Source: an uncultured Methanomicrobiales archaeon | Lineage (GTDB): Archaea > Halobacteriota > Methanomicrobia > Methanomicrobiales > Methanospirillaceae | Direction: 5' to 3' | Assembly (NCBI GenBank): GCA_949320185.1 | Contig: CASGHK010000016.1 | Coordinates: 1-64,000 of the forward strand | Length of the DNA stretch: 64,000 nucleotides | Part shown: positions 1 through 8,651 of the stretch, in pieces | Layout: the number at the start of each line of letters is the position of its first letter | How positions within the stretch are numbered: position 1 is the stretch's first letter | Notes under the pieces: generated by a model | Databases searched by the model: none | Seen by the model: the letters and a program-made list of their open reading frames with translations, nothing else | Told to the model about the DNA's origin: nothing | Position numbers and translations under genes: made by a program

Positions 1-12
1 AATCCACAACCC

Positions 13-48
13 AAATATATTTAAATTCTTTAAGTTATGTATATAAAC
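13..48 (+). promoter_or_regulatory. TATA-box promoter of the TBP gene
   Basis: An AT-rich block just before the first gene contains an archaeal TATA-like element (AAATATATTTAAAT at 13-26) and a second one (GTATATAAA at 39-47). Transcription would be expected about 25 bases downstream of the first element, near 45, only a few bases before the start codon at 53. The message would then be almost leaderless, which fits the lack of a clear Shine-Dalgarno sequence. Confidence 0.6.
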
Positions 49-52
49 TAGC

Positions 53-607
53 ATGAAGCCGGAGGAGTCCCTGCGCATCGAGAATATTGTCGCCTCGGCC
101 AAGGTGACCGACGCCCTCGACCTGCCGAGCATCGCGTCGAATATCGAAGGAGCCGAGTACGATAAGAAGCGTTTCCCGGGTGTTGTCATTCGGATGAAGG
201 ACCCCAAGATCGCGGCCCTGATCTTCAACTCGGGAAAGGTCGTCCTTACCGGTGCCAAGTCAGTCGAGAGCCTCGATCGGGGTCTTGCCATCCTCGGGGA
301 CCTTCTCCGCTCGCTCGATGTCTCGATTCCCGATGAGCTCACCTACAAGATCCAGAACATCGTCACCTCCGCCGATCTGGGTTCGACGATCAACCTCAAC
401 AAGATCGCCGTGGGCTTCAACCTCGACAAGATCGAGTACGAGCCCGAACAGTTCCCAGGCCTGGTCTATCGTCTCGAGGATCCCAAGGTGGTCCTGCTCC
501 TCTTCGGCTCGGGAAAACTGATCATCACCGGTGGCAAGAACACCGGTGACGCGAAGCGAGCCGTGGAGCGGATCATCAGCGATCTGCAGAAATTGGGGCT
601 CCTCTAG
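53..607 (+). CDS. tbp: TATA-box-binding protein (TBP)
   Basis: General transcription factor that binds archaeal TATA boxes and, with TFB, recruits RNA polymerase. The 184-residue protein has the family's usual size and saddle-forming direct repeat: residues about 7-88 and 98-181 are two copies of the same unit, each beginning with (R/K)I-(E/Q)-NIV and carrying FPG(V/L)V followed by a DPK and a GK-(V/L)-(V/I)-(L/I)-TG stretch. There is no acidic tail of the kind found in some archaeal TBPs. The ATG at 53 gives full-length alignment. The stop overlaps the convergent PEBP-like gene by 4 bases. Confidence 0.97.
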   Translation: MKPEESLRIENIVASAKVTDALDLPSIASNIEGAEYDKKRFPGVVIRMKDPKIAALIFNSGKVVLTGAKSVESLDRGLAILGDLLRSLDVSIPDELTYKIQNIVTSADLGSTINLNKIAVGFNLDKIEYEPEQFPGLVYRLEDPKVVLLLFGSGKLIITGGKNTGDAKRAVERIISDLQKLGLL

Positions 608-1062
608 CGGCCGTACAGGGCTTGCGCCTCACCGAACTGAAGGACTCGCCCCTGCATGGCTTCGGCAAGGGCAGGGAGACGGGCTCCGGGGGCGAGTGAG
701 AGCATACCATCCAGGCCATAGACCTTGAAGTCGTAGCGGTGAACCTTTCCCTGCGGAGGGCAGGGACCACCGTACCCTATTCTGCCAAAGTCATTGGTAC
801 CCTGGCGGAGGCTGATCGGAAAGGTCGTCTCGGGCTCCTTGGGTATGTCCTCGGGAATGATCGAAACGACCTCCATGTTCCAGCAGAGCCAATGGACGAA
901 GGAGCCACTGGATGCATCCGGATCGTTCAGTATGATCGCGAGCGATCTGACGTCGTCCTCGATCCCCAGGACCTCGATCGCCGGCGAGATATCGGACCCG
1001 TCACACGTGTAGTTCGATGGAAAGTGGGTGATTGGTAGCCTGACTGTCAGCGGTTTCATCAT
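604..1062 (-). CDS. YbhB/YbcL-family PEBP-like protein (copy 1)
   Basis: Phosphatidylethanolamine-binding-protein-like (Raf-kinase-inhibitor-like) protein of 152 residues, the usual size of the prokaryotic YbhB/YbcL group. It shows the family signatures NDPDA and FVHW around residues 47-59, and a second pocket segment with QGTNDFGRIGYGGPCPP followed by HRYDFKVYGLD. The role of these proteins in archaea is unknown; a small-ligand or anion-binding pocket is expected. The start is one of two adjacent ATGs (1062 or 1059). A related but more divergent copy lies just upstream, so this looks like an old tandem duplication. Confidence 0.9.
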   Translation of the reverse strand: MMKPLTVRLPITHFPSNYTCDGSDISPAIEVLGIEDDVRSLAIILNDPDASSGSFVHWLCWNMEVVSIIPEDIPKEPETTFPISLRQGTNDFGRIGYGGPCPPQGKVHRYDFKVYGLDGMLSLAPGARLPALAEAMQGRVLQFGEAQALYGR

Positions 1063-1113
1063 GCGTATTTGAGGGACTGGTCGCCTGAGCGGATAAACCT
1101 GATGCCCGACGAA

Positions 1114-1569
1114 TCACCGGACCAGGGCGATTGTCGTTCCGAACTGGACCACGTGCCCCTTCATCGCCTCCACGATCTCGTTTCTGTCGAACCCGGGCTC
1201 GAGCTCGGGCTCGTTATCCAACCCATAGACCTTGATGGTCACCTGGTGAGGCGGGTCGTCGGGCGCTGCGCAGGGGGGCTGCCACCCGATCCGCCCTCCG
1301 TCCCCGATACCCTGGACTGCCCGCACCGGGAAGGTCACGAGAGGTTCGTTTGGGATCGCCGGTGGGATCTCCGGCCCCGGCGGGATCCCGGCAGCCTGCC
1401 AGATAACGAACGAGCAGCCCGGTTCAAAGGGGTCGATCGCGATGATGGCGAGGGATTTTACCCGCGGGTCGAGTGTGCCGAGGCGGATCCGGGGGGAGAG
1501 GCCCTTGCCCCTGCAGGTGTGGATATCGGGCAACTCGGAATAATCGAGCTGTACGGAGAGATGTTCCAT
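1114..1569 (-). CDS. YbhB/YbcL-family PEBP-like protein (copy 2, divergent)
   Basis: Second PEBP-like protein, 151 residues when started at the ATG at 1569. The frame is open further upstream, but that part does not resemble the family, so the shorter start is preferred. It keeps the overall plan (IAIDPFEPG, a GIGDGGRIGWQPPCA pocket segment, IKVYGLD). The pocket histidine of copy 1 (FVHW) is replaced by isoleucine (FVIW), and NDPDA has become IDPFE. Ligand binding may therefore differ or be lost. It lies 51 bases upstream of copy 1 on the same strand and is probably co-transcribed with it. Confidence 0.8.
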   Translation of the reverse strand: MEHLSVQLDYSELPDIHTCRGKGLSPRIRLGTLDPRVKSLAIIAIDPFEPGCSFVIWQAAGIPPGPEIPPAIPNEPLVTFPVRAVQGIGDGGRIGWQPPCAAPDDPPHQVTIKVYGLDNEPELEPGFDRNEIVEAMKGHVVQFGTTIALVR

Positions 1570-1639
1570 GATTGATTCCCGAACGGGTATGGTCAACCGG
1601 CGCAGATAAAACCTGTCAGGAAGATGGTACAGTCTTCCC

Positions 1640-2737
1640 ATGCGCGTCCATTGGCGGCGAACACCTGGAACCCACAACACTCGGGTAGTCCTTGCGGCGG
1701 CGCTGGAACGGGCCGGCTTTATTCTCGAGGAGTGTGACGGGCCGACTGACTCCGTTACCTGCTACTCCCTCAACCAGGTGAACCTGCCCGGACTCCTTCG
1801 TGAGATGGCCTCAGCCGACTGTATCACCATCGCCGGCGGCCCCTCTGCAAGCGCTCGTTGGGAGGAGGTGATGCGCATCGCCGACTATGTCGTGGTGGGC
1901 GAGGGAGAATGGACCCTGCCCCGCCTGCTTGAGATGATCGAAGAGGGACGGGACGAACCGGTGCCCGGGACTGCCACATCCGCCCATGGACGCGTCCCAT
2001 CCGACCACTCGGTTATCCTCGACGCCTATCCCGCGTTCGCACGGGGGCGAGGTTTTATCGAGTGCACTCGGGGGTGTCCGCACTCCTGCGCATTCTGCCA
2101 GACTTCCCGCCTCTTTCCCGGTGGCATGCGTCACCGTTCCCTCGATGCCTGCATGCAGGCCTCTCGACATCTCAGTGACATCCGGTTCGTCACCCCGAAC
2201 GCGTTTTCATACGGCTCCGACGGTCGTACACCCCGGTTCGAGAAGGTCCGTCGACTGCTCACGCACCTCTCCCGCACTGACGCCCGCATCTGGTTCGGCA
2301 CTTTTCCGAGTGAAGTCAGGCCTGAGTTCGTTACGGACACGGCTCTCGAACTGATCACGGGATACTGCGCAAATCGCCGTCTCCATTTCGGCATCCAATC
2401 AGGGAGCGACCGTGTGCTCGAGAGACTCGGGCGCGGTCATACGGTCGCCGATGGGCTCAGAGCAGTTGAGCGAACGCTCGATCACGGCCTGGTCCCGGTG
2501 GTCGACCTTATCCTCGGGTTTCCGTTCGAGACCGACGAGGAGCAGGCCGAGACGGTCGCCCTTGCGGTCGATCTGGCCGGACGCGGGTGTCAACTCCACG
2601 TTCACGGCTTTCTCCCCCTTCCTGGAACGCCTCTCGCGGGACTCCCGCCACGCCCTCCGATCGCTGCTGCACGACGGGTGATCGGGCGCCTCGCGCTGGC
2701 AGGAAAGGCGACTGGATCCCTCGAGTTACTGGGTTAA
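1640..2737 (+). CDS. B12-binding-type radical SAM protein, MJ1487-like
   Basis: Radical S-adenosylmethionine protein of 365 residues. Residues about 1-115 resemble a cobalamin-binding-like Rossmann domain, with an AGGPSAS loop near 65-71 and a VVGEGEW element near 85-91 as in B12-binding radical SAM enzymes. The cluster motif CPHSCAFC gives ligands C146, C150 and C153. The C-terminal half has the HFGIQSGSDRVLERLGRGH segment and a DLILGFPFETDEE loop typical of Elp3/MiaB-like radical SAM barrels. The substrate is unknown; similarity to the MJ1487 family is by recognition only. It is transcribed divergently from the PEBP-like pair. Confidence 0.85.
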   Translation: MRVHWRRTPGTHNTRVVLAAALERAGFILEECDGPTDSVTCYSLNQVNLPGLLREMASADCITIAGGPSASARWEEVMRIADYVVVGEGEWTLPRLLEMIEEGRDEPVPGTATSAHGRVPSDHSVILDAYPAFARGRGFIECTRGCPHSCAFCQTSRLFPGGMRHRSLDACMQASRHLSDIRFVTPNAFSYGSDGRTPRFEKVRRLLTHLSRTDARIWFGTFPSEVRPEFVTDTALELITGYCANRRLHFGIQSGSDRVLERLGRGHTVADGLRAVERTLDHGLVPVVDLILGFPFETDEEQAETVALAVDLAGRGCQLHVHGFLPLPGTPLAGLPPRPPIAAARRVIGRLALAGKATGSLELLG

Positions 2738-2771
2738 GGTTTTGTACTCTTCGCCCGAATACTAGAGGAGT

Positions 2772-3416
2772 ATGATGGATGTCCTCCTGATCGCGGATCT
2801 CCACGGTAACTTCGGCAAGATTGAGTCGTTTCTCGATCTCAATGCCGATGCAATGATCGTGGCCGGTGATATCACGAATTTCGGCCCGATTGACGCCGTT
2901 GATGGGCTGTTCTCCCGGATCGATATACCCTGCGTTGCGGTCCCGGGAAACTGCGACCCCCGTGAGATCCTCGATGCGCTCGAGCAATCGGACGCGGTCT
3001 CACTCCATGGGTCTCGTATCTCCCTGGGCAGCAAGGTGACGGTGGCGGGGCTCGGCGGTTCGAACCCGACCCCGTTCCAGACGCCGTTCGAGTTTTCCGA
3101 GGAGGAGATCGAACAGATCCTGACCTCGACCGTATCGAAGATGGAGAGGACCGTCCACAACGTTCTCCTCTCGCACTGTCCACCCCTCGGGGCACTCGAC
3201 CTTGTCGGAGACCAGCATGTCGGTTCGACCGGAGTCAGGAATCACCTGAAGGCGTTCGACCTGGTCTGCTGCGCCCATATCCACGAACAGCGCGGCGTGA
3301 CCGATCTTGATGGTGTCAAGGTCGTGAATCCAGGGATGGCCTCCGATGGACATTGTGCCATGATCCACTTCGGGGATGTGGGAAAAGAGATCACCATCGA
3401 ACTGATCACCGTCTGA
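2772..3416 (+). CDS. Calcineurin-like metallophosphoesterase
   Basis: Cytoplasmic metallophosphoesterase of 214 residues with the five family blocks in order: ADLHGN near the N terminus, GDITNFG, GNCD, LSHCPP and a C-terminal HIHEQRG. Histidines and aspartates in these blocks bind a dinuclear metal centre. Archaeal homologues are annotated only as predicted phosphoesterases, so the substrate is unknown. Two adjacent ATGs (2772, 2775) are possible starts. A pyrimidine-rich stretch with a run of five T follows the stop and may end transcription. Confidence 0.9.
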   Translation: MMDVLLIADLHGNFGKIESFLDLNADAMIVAGDITNFGPIDAVDGLFSRIDIPCVAVPGNCDPREILDALEQSDAVSLHGSRISLGSKVTVAGLGGSNPTPFQTPFEFSEEEIEQILTSTVSKMERTVHNVLLSHCPPLGALDLVGDQHVGSTGVRNHLKAFDLVCCAHIHEQRGVTDLDGVKVVNPGMASDGHCAMIHFGDVGKEITIELITV

Positions 3417-3439
3417 TAACGACGGTTTGAACCACCAGA

Positions 3440-3455
3440 CACCCTTTTTCTTCCA
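3440..3455 (+). terminator. T-rich putative terminator after phosphoesterase
   Basis: A CCCTTTTTCTTCC stretch lies about 25 bases after the phosphoesterase stop. Archaeal intrinsic terminators are often simple T-runs without a strong hairpin. The rest of 3417-3601 holds no convincing gene. Confidence 0.3.
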
Positions 3456-3601
3456 ATCGGGTACGCACCGGTTTCGGTTATTTCGGTCCGTCAACCATCT
3501 TCAGAACAGGTCTGTCCACGGACCGTAGCGGCCACAAAGCCATTTCGCGATACCGCACTCCAGCAACGCCCGGCCGTATCACGTCTTCCGGGAGGTTGAG
3601 C

Positions 3602-4144
3602 TCAGGGCGAGGTAGCCCTTTCGTGCTCAAGCACCAGTTCGAGGTACGAGGAGGTGATCGGCGCACCCGTTATCCCGAGCGATTGGGCGAGCGCGTGCAC
3701 CCGCTCCTCGGTGTCGGTACTGTCCAGTTCTCCGAGGATCTCGACTTCGACGAACGTGCCGAGTCCTTCAACCTCGTCGAGGGCGATCGATGCCTCCCCG
3801 AGGGACCAGAGCTCCCGGTCCTTGACCACCTCGGCTTCCAGGTGAAACCCGAGCCGGTCGAGCACCGCTTCGAAGGTGGCTCCGTCATCGATGACGAGGT
3901 TCAGCTCCTCGCGGGCCTTGAGCCGAGTCCTGGCCATCTTCGCCCCCTTGTAGGTGATCACCGTCTCGTCTCCGGCCCTTCGCACACGCAGGGCTTCGTC
4001 AGTCATACCGAAGTCCCTGCAGGGGTGGTTGTAGTACCTGTCGCGTTCCTCGCGGGTGCCATCATGGTGGGCATGGTGTGCCTTGAGGGCGTCGCGAATC
4101 GGAGAGAGTGCATCCACGCGGGTCTTCAACTCGAATTCGATCAT
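3602..4144 (-). CDS. cyaB: CYTH-domain protein, class IV adenylate cyclase-like (CyaB)
   Basis: CYTH-superfamily protein of 180 residues. The N terminus has the defining ExExK signature (E3, E5, K7), and further acidic and basic residues line the predicted tunnel (RYYNHPCRDF, ALRVRR, ITYKG, FVEVEI). Members bind triphosphates with divalent metal; the family includes class IV adenylate cyclases and thiamine- or tri-polyphosphatases. Archaeal CyaB-like proteins are called adenylate cyclases by homology, but cAMP production in methanogens is unproven. Two GGAG motifs lie 5-20 bases before the ATG at 4144. Confidence 0.88.
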   Translation of the reverse strand: MIEFELKTRVDALSPIRDALKAHHAHHDGTREERDRYYNHPCRDFGMTDEALRVRRAGDETVITYKGAKMARTRLKAREELNLVIDDGATFEAVLDRLGFHLEAEVVKDRELWSLGEASIALDEVEGLGTFVEVEILGELDSTDTEERVHALAQSLGITGAPITSSYLELVLEHERATSP

Positions 4145-4209
4145 GGTGGTCTCCTAATCGGTCTCCTTTATCTATCTTCATCTCATTTTAATATAGTCAA
4201 GGTGAGCAG
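4145..4209. promoter_or_regulatory. Divergent promoter region, cyaB-like and FKBP genes
   Basis: The 65-base spacer separates two divergent genes. On the minus strand a CTATATTAAAA element (4196-4186) sits about 42 bases from the cyaB-like start, a good archaeal TATA position. On the plus strand CTTTATCTATCTT (about 4165-4177) could serve the FKBP gene, which also has an AAGGTGAG ribosome-binding site just before its ATG. Confidence 0.5.
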
Positions 4210-4887
4210 ATGGCCATCGCAGAGGGAGACTATATCAGGCTGAATTATACGGGGTTGGTGGACGGTATCGTTTTTGACACCACCAGCGCCGAGGCAGCAC
4301 GAGAGGCCGGCATTGAGAACGCTTCGGCGACATACGGGCCAATCCTCGTCCGGGTCGGCAGCGGTCACGTGATCCCTGGACTCGACGACGCCCTTATCGG
4401 CCGCGAAGTGGGGGATGAGGCGGAGGTCGACGTTCCTCCTGAGAAGGGTTTCGGCGAGTACAGGCGTGACCTTGTCGAGGGAGTACCCCTGAAGAAGTTC
4501 GGCGAGAAGGTCCAGGTCGGCTCGAGGGTCAAGAACGATAACCGCGAGGGCGTCGTCCGGGATATCATCGGAGGTCGGGCAATCGTCGACTACAACACCG
4601 ATCTTGCTGGAAAGGATCTCCATTACACATTCACTGTCGTCGAGATCGTCGAGGACGGGGTCGAGCGTGCCAAGGGCCTGGTCAGACTCTACTCGGGCCG
4701 TGAACTCGACGCTACGTTCGAGTCGGGTATCCTGACCTTCGAGCTCCCTCCCGGAATCGGCTACGACCGCCGGTGGATCCTCTGGAAGCCCTCGATCGTC
4801 CGTGACATCTTCGAGGCCGCGTCCGACGTGACCGAAATCCGGTTCCTCGAGACCGTCAAGCGCCCCGAACCTGCGAAGGAGGAGTGA
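4210..4887 (+). CDS. FKBP-type peptidyl-prolyl cis-trans isomerase (archaeal long form)
   Basis: FKBP-family prolyl isomerase and chaperone of 225 residues. Residues 1 to about 150 form an FKBP domain interrupted by the insert-in-flap chaperone domain, as in SlyD and archaeal FKBPs. Recognisable pieces are NYTGLVDGIVFDTT, a GHVIPGLDDALIG active-site segment and a PPEKGFGEY flap. About 70 residues at the C terminus (from VERAKGLVRLY) form the extra domain of long archaeal FKBPs. It likely acts on folding proteins in the cytoplasm. Confidence 0.93.
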   Translation: MAIAEGDYIRLNYTGLVDGIVFDTTSAEAAREAGIENASATYGPILVRVGSGHVIPGLDDALIGREVGDEAEVDVPPEKGFGEYRRDLVEGVPLKKFGEKVQVGSRVKNDNREGVVRDIIGGRAIVDYNTDLAGKDLHYTFTVVEIVEDGVERAKGLVRLYSGRELDATFESGILTFELPPGIGYDRRWILWKPSIVRDIFEAASDVTEIRFLETVKRPEPAKEE

Positions 4888-4902
4888 TCGGGTCGCCGGG
4901 GC

Positions 4903-5646
4903 ATGGGATCGAACGAGACGGCCCTATCGGTTCCCACCTGCCGCACGGCTGTAATCGACCTCGATTTCGTGCATGCGCCTGTCGCACGCCATCCCGCCCG
5001 GTGGCACTCATGGGGACGGCGTCTCATCGTTTTTTCCCGCGAGATACCGCGTGAACTGTATCGCTTGCCGGTCAGTTCCAGAACCCATGCCTTCCGGGAC
5101 GTGATCCGCGCTGTCGAACTCCTCCAGTCCGAAGAAGTCGGACGCCTCCGAGTCGTAGGCGCTCGTGCGATCGCCGTCCCCGTCTTCTTTCCCGTGAGCC
5201 TGGAAGATGGAAAGATGCGAGGCGTCCTCTCGCTCCGCGACCTCGCCGCGGATGCCGGTATCGGGACGATCGGGAGGAACGGTCTTCTCCTTGTGCCAGG
5301 ATACGGGTGTCGCGCCGCACTCGGTGCGGTGCTGACGGACGCGGAGCTCCCGCTCGTCAGGCCGGAAGGTATGCCCCAGTGCCTGGAATGCGGGCGATGT
5401 CAGACAGCCTGTCCGGCGGATGCGATCGGTCCCCAGGGAATCGATCCGTTCCGGTGCCTGAACGTCTCGTCCATCACCCCCGGCCCATTGAACCAGGTCC
5501 TCCGATGGGCGGCACGGGGGAGAAAGGGTGGCATCGCCACTCGCATGATCACCGCTCTCGTGAATGGTGTGGCACGCTCTGTTCCGATGCCGTGTTCAGT
5601 CTGCGTCACCGCATGCCCCCTCTCCGGGATGGAGGAGAAGAGCTAA
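4903..5646 (+). CDS. QueG-like 4Fe-4S ferredoxin protein
   Basis: Iron-sulfur protein of 247 residues related to the C-terminal half of epoxyqueuosine reductases and similar archaeal ferredoxins. It has eight plausible cluster ligands: C160, C163, C166 and C170 in a CLECGRCQTACP motif, C185, and C231, C234 and C238 in CSVCVTACP. This matches the two [4Fe-4S] clusters of QueG. A GIGTIGRNGLLL segment typical of that family precedes the clusters. The N-terminal cobalamin-binding part of true QueG is short or altered here, so a queuosine role is not claimed. It starts 15 bases after the FKBP gene. Confidence 0.75.
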   Translation: MGSNETALSVPTCRTAVIDLDFVHAPVARHPARWHSWGRRLIVFSREIPRELYRLPVSSRTHAFRDVIRAVELLQSEEVGRLRVVGARAIAVPVFFPVSLEDGKMRGVLSLRDLAADAGIGTIGRNGLLLVPGYGCRAALGAVLTDAELPLVRPEGMPQCLECGRCQTACPADAIGPQGIDPFRCLNVSSITPGPLNQVLRWAARGRKGGIATRMITALVNGVARSVPMPCSVCVTACPLSGMEEKS

Positions 5647-5684
5647 TACAGGTCGCACCATAGAGAGAACGAAAGGAGTACGCC

Positions 5685-6698
5685 GTGGAGCATGATACAA
5701 CAGAACCGCTCGACCCGCTGGTCGAGGTGAACCGTTTCCAGTTCGAGCGGACGCCGACCATTCCGACCGCCGACGAGATCCTCGATGTCTCGTTCAGGCG
5801 GGCAGCGAAGAAACGAAAAGAGAAACACAACAAGGACCGTGCGAATGAAGAGTTCGTGCGCGCCGTCACCGCCTCGGTCCACGACCGCCTGGTCTCGATC
5901 CTCCAGCGGTTCCCAGATATCGACACACTGCCGCCGTTCTACCAGCACATGGTGGAGATCCTCTATGGAATCGACCGGATGAAGAAGGCGCTCGGAGCGG
6001 TGGGTTGGGCTGCCTGGCACGTCCGGGAGAAGGGATACTCGATCGCCTCGACGATGCGGCGAGCCGACGTCGTCGCCGATGAACGGAGGAGAGCGGTCGC
6101 CCGGATCGCATCGATCGTGCATCAGATCGACCCCGAACTCCGGTTCCTGAACGACGCGAGGAACGTGCTCAGGAAGCTTCCTCACGTCTCGGACGAGTAC
6201 ACCATCGTCGTCGCAGGGTACCCGAACGTCGGCAAATCGTCCTTCATTCGCGCCGTCTCGTCAGCCGCTCCCGAGGTGGCAGGCTACCCGTTCACGACGA
6301 AAGGGGTGATCATCGGGCACAGGGAGGCACCTTCGGGACGGATTCAACTCGTGGACACCCCCGGTATCCTCGATCGGCCGGCCAGCGAAAGGAACCCGAT
6401 CGAACGGCAGGCACTCGCAGCGCTGATGGACATCGCCGACGTCTGCCTCTTCCTGATCGATCCGAGCGAACATTGCGGCTTTTCACTCGAGGAGCAGCAC
6501 CGCCTGCTGGACGAGGTCCGGTCACTCGTCCAGGTGCCGGTCCTGGTCGCCTGCAGCAAGGCGGACATCGTGCGTTCGTGCGAGGGTCTCCCGATGTCGA
6601 CCGCGACTGGTGAAGGTCTCGACGCGGTCCTGGATGCGCTCCTCGCCCATCGTCCGGTCACGGATCAGTGTGGGATGCCGAGCGACTCCATGCAGTAA
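5685..6698 (+). CDS. nog1: NOG1-family GTPase
   Basis: GTP-binding protein of 337 residues, the short archaeal form of Nog1, a factor in large ribosomal subunit assembly. An N-terminal helical domain (about 1-165) is followed by the GTPase domain with P-loop GYPNVGKSSF, the adjacent GYPFTTKG, G3 DTPGIL and G4 CSKAD (a variant of NKxD). The C-terminal extension of eukaryotic Nog1 is missing, as usual in archaea. The 3' end overlaps the convergent helical-protein gene by 34 bases. Confidence 0.92.
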   Translation: MEHDTTEPLDPLVEVNRFQFERTPTIPTADEILDVSFRRAAKKRKEKHNKDRANEEFVRAVTASVHDRLVSILQRFPDIDTLPPFYQHMVEILYGIDRMKKALGAVGWAAWHVREKGYSIASTMRRADVVADERRRAVARIASIVHQIDPELRFLNDARNVLRKLPHVSDEYTIVVAGYPNVGKSSFIRAVSSAAPEVAGYPFTTKGVIIGHREAPSGRIQLVDTPGILDRPASERNPIERQALAALMDIADVCLFLIDPSEHCGFSLEEQHRLLDEVRSLVQVPVLVACSKADIVRSCEGLPMSTATGEGLDAVLDALLAHRPVTDQCGMPSDSMQ

Positions 6699-7864
6699 TA
6701 ATCGACGATGTCGACCAGGGCTTTCTTCGCCCTCTTCGCCCTGTTTTTGTCCTCCGAGGAGAGGTCCCGAGCGATATATTCCATCGCGGTCTCCATCGAG
6801 AGGAGCTCCGGGTGGTCGAGTCGGAGGTCGCGCATGATCCCAACCGCCTCCCCGGGCTTTTCGGAGAAGAGCGAGAAGACGTAATCGAGGATCGTGATGA
6901 GGTGGGGCGGCATCCCGTTCGCCACCGCGAGCCGACGAAAACTCAAGTAGGTGATCCGTCGGGTGGTGAGGAGCGAGAGTTTCAGGCCGTAATAGATCGG
7001 CTCGAGTTCGCCGGGTGACTGCTGCATCATCTGCTTGAGGACCCCCGCCGCTCCTGCCCCGTCGCGCTGCTCGAGCTTCAGGGAGTACAGCTCGCGAAGG
7101 AAGGTCATGTCATCGAAGAACCGCTCGATCCCGATGTTCAGCAGTTGCTCCCGACGCACGAGATCTCCCGATTCACGGGCCCGCTTGAGTCCGATCTTCA
7201 GGAAATACTTCTCCTGGGGAAACCATTCCAGTGCAGCAAAGATCATCGTCCAGAACGGACGGGCAAGGAACCCGAGTTCCATGAGGTCCTGGTGGTGCAG
7301 ACTTCGCAACCTGGTCTCCTGCTGGGCAAGACCAATCAGTACCTCGCGGGCTTCGAGTTCCCGAATATCGGAGCCCCCGGCGTACTGTGGGCCGGCCTTT
7401 CTGCTCCGCTCCAGTCCGAGCTGGTAATAACAGAACGCGAGTGCGATTCCGAGCCCCGCATCGTCCTTCGTCTGGTCCTTGAGGTACTCGGAGGCGTGAT
7501 ACCAGTCCCCGTGCTTGAAGAGTGCCAGCCCTGCCACGATATCCGTGTTACGCCCGCTGTCCTCTCCTCGCTTTGCCCGAAGCGCGTTGGTCTTGATCCG
7601 CTCGATCGTCTCACGAGTCAGAGGCCTGTCCGGGTCGTCGAGAAGCTTGAAACTGATCGCGTCGATGAACTCGTCGAAGTGTGAGTCGGAGAGGTTGGGA
7701 AACGAGTTCTCGAGCGCGGTGATCACGTGCCCGAAGAAAACTGGCAGGTTCTCTTCTACCTTGGAGCGATGCCTGGAGATATACCCGACGAAGTCCTTTC
7801 GGAGCAAGTCGAGGCGTTCGTACTCGATCGCATCCGAGAGAAGTTCGCCGCGCATAGATACCAT
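6665..7864 (-). CDS. Uncharacterised helical (TPR-like) protein
   Basis: No family was recognised with certainty. The 399-residue protein is soluble, strongly helical and charged, with no signal peptide or membrane segment. The central and C-terminal parts (about 115-370) are made of helix pairs reminiscent of tetratricopeptide repeats, for example a segment with FKHGDWYHASEYLKDQTKD. Two adjacent methionines (residues 1 and 4) are possible starts. It converges on nog1 with a 34-base overlap. A scaffold role is possible but unproven. Confidence 0.75.
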   Translation of the reverse strand: MVSMRGELLSDAIEYERLDLLRKDFVGYISRHRSKVEENLPVFFGHVITALENSFPNLSDSHFDEFIDAISFKLLDDPDRPLTRETIERIKTNALRAKRGEDSGRNTDIVAGLALFKHGDWYHASEYLKDQTKDDAGLGIALAFCYYQLGLERSRKAGPQYAGGSDIRELEAREVLIGLAQQETRLRSLHHQDLMELGFLARPFWTMIFAALEWFPQEKYFLKIGLKRARESGDLVRREQLLNIGIERFFDDMTFLRELYSLKLEQRDGAGAAGVLKQMMQQSPGELEPIYYGLKLSLLTTRRITYLSFRRLAVANGMPPHLITILDYVFSLFSEKPGEAVGIMRDLRLDHPELLSMETAMEYIARDLSSEDKNRAKRAKKALVDIVDYYCMESLGIPH

Positions 7865-8069
7865 GCGTGGAATGGCTCGATAAAAAATGCTTTCTCCTCG
7901 TCCTGTGGTCGCACGACCGCCGGATCAATTCTATCAGTCTTCTTCAAGAAGAGAGACGCGTATCTTGATTCACCGGGGCTTCGGACCAGGAGCCAAATCC
8001 ATCGATGCCGCTTCTGCCCCTGCCAGGAGGGTATGCCATCTCCAGGATTTACAGCAGGATGATCGACCC

Positions 8070-8651
8070 ATGATAGGTCGACGCATCCTCCTCGCCTTCG
8101 GTATCATCCTCCCTGCCGCTTCGGTCATCACCTGCGTCGTCCACCTCCGGCTCTTCCAGGACCTCCACCACATCTTCATCTTCCTGGCGGGAGAGATCGC
8201 CTTCGTTCCCATCGAGGTGCTTCTCGAGCGAAGAGCGATCGCCGAACGCCGCGACAGAATGGGGATGCTTTTCGGCGCTTTCTTCAGCACGGTCGGGATC
8301 GACCTCTCTGCCATCCTCTCCCGAGCCGATCCGGACCTGGACAGGGTGCATCTCGGCGTGGATGCAGACCGGGTGTACCCAATGCTCACGAGCGAATGGC
8401 TCGTTTACCTCCAGTCTGTCGGAAGGCTCTCCCCGTACCTCTACTCTCCCGCACTCAGAACCAGCCCGTTTGATCCGGGGACGACCGTGATCGTTCAGGG
8501 ATCGGGTTTAAGGACACCGATCATCGAAGAGCAAACGGCTCCAGGGATCATTCGCTCGGGTCGGGTATGCATGGAGGATGACCAGTCCCCTGTACATGGA
8601 GGGTTGAGCTCTCGGCCGGCCCTCTCTCCCCTCCTCGTACGATCAATGTGA
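8070..8651 (+). CDS. Conserved archaeal/bacterial two-helix membrane protein, C terminus altered
   Basis: The protein begins at the ATG at 8070 (193 codons). It has two transmembrane segments (LLAFGIILPAASVITCVV and IFIFLAGEIAFVPIEVLL) separated by HLRLFQDLHH, followed by a cytoplasmic part with MLFGAFFSTVG. This is the N-terminal hallmark of a widespread uncharacterised membrane protein family. After about residue 105 the sequence stops resembling the family and runs on as low-quality coding sequence into the opposite-strand kinase gene, overlapping it by 104 bases. I infer 3' truncation or decay. The frame is open upstream to 7887, but that part is not protein-like. Confidence 0.6.
   Translation: MIGRRILLAFGIILPAASVITCVVHLRLFQDLHHIFIFLAGEIAFVPIEVLLERRAIAERRDRMGMLFGAFFSTVGIDLSAILSRADPDLDRVHLGVDADRVYPMLTSEWLVYLQSVGRLSPYLYSPALRTSPFDPGTTVIVQGSGLRTPIIEEQTAPGIIRSGRVCMEDDQSPVHGGLSSRPALSPLLVRSM

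Noticed and set aside
7887-8069. Upstream extension of the two-helix membrane protein
   Set aside because: These codons are not protein-like, and the family begins at the ATG at 8070.
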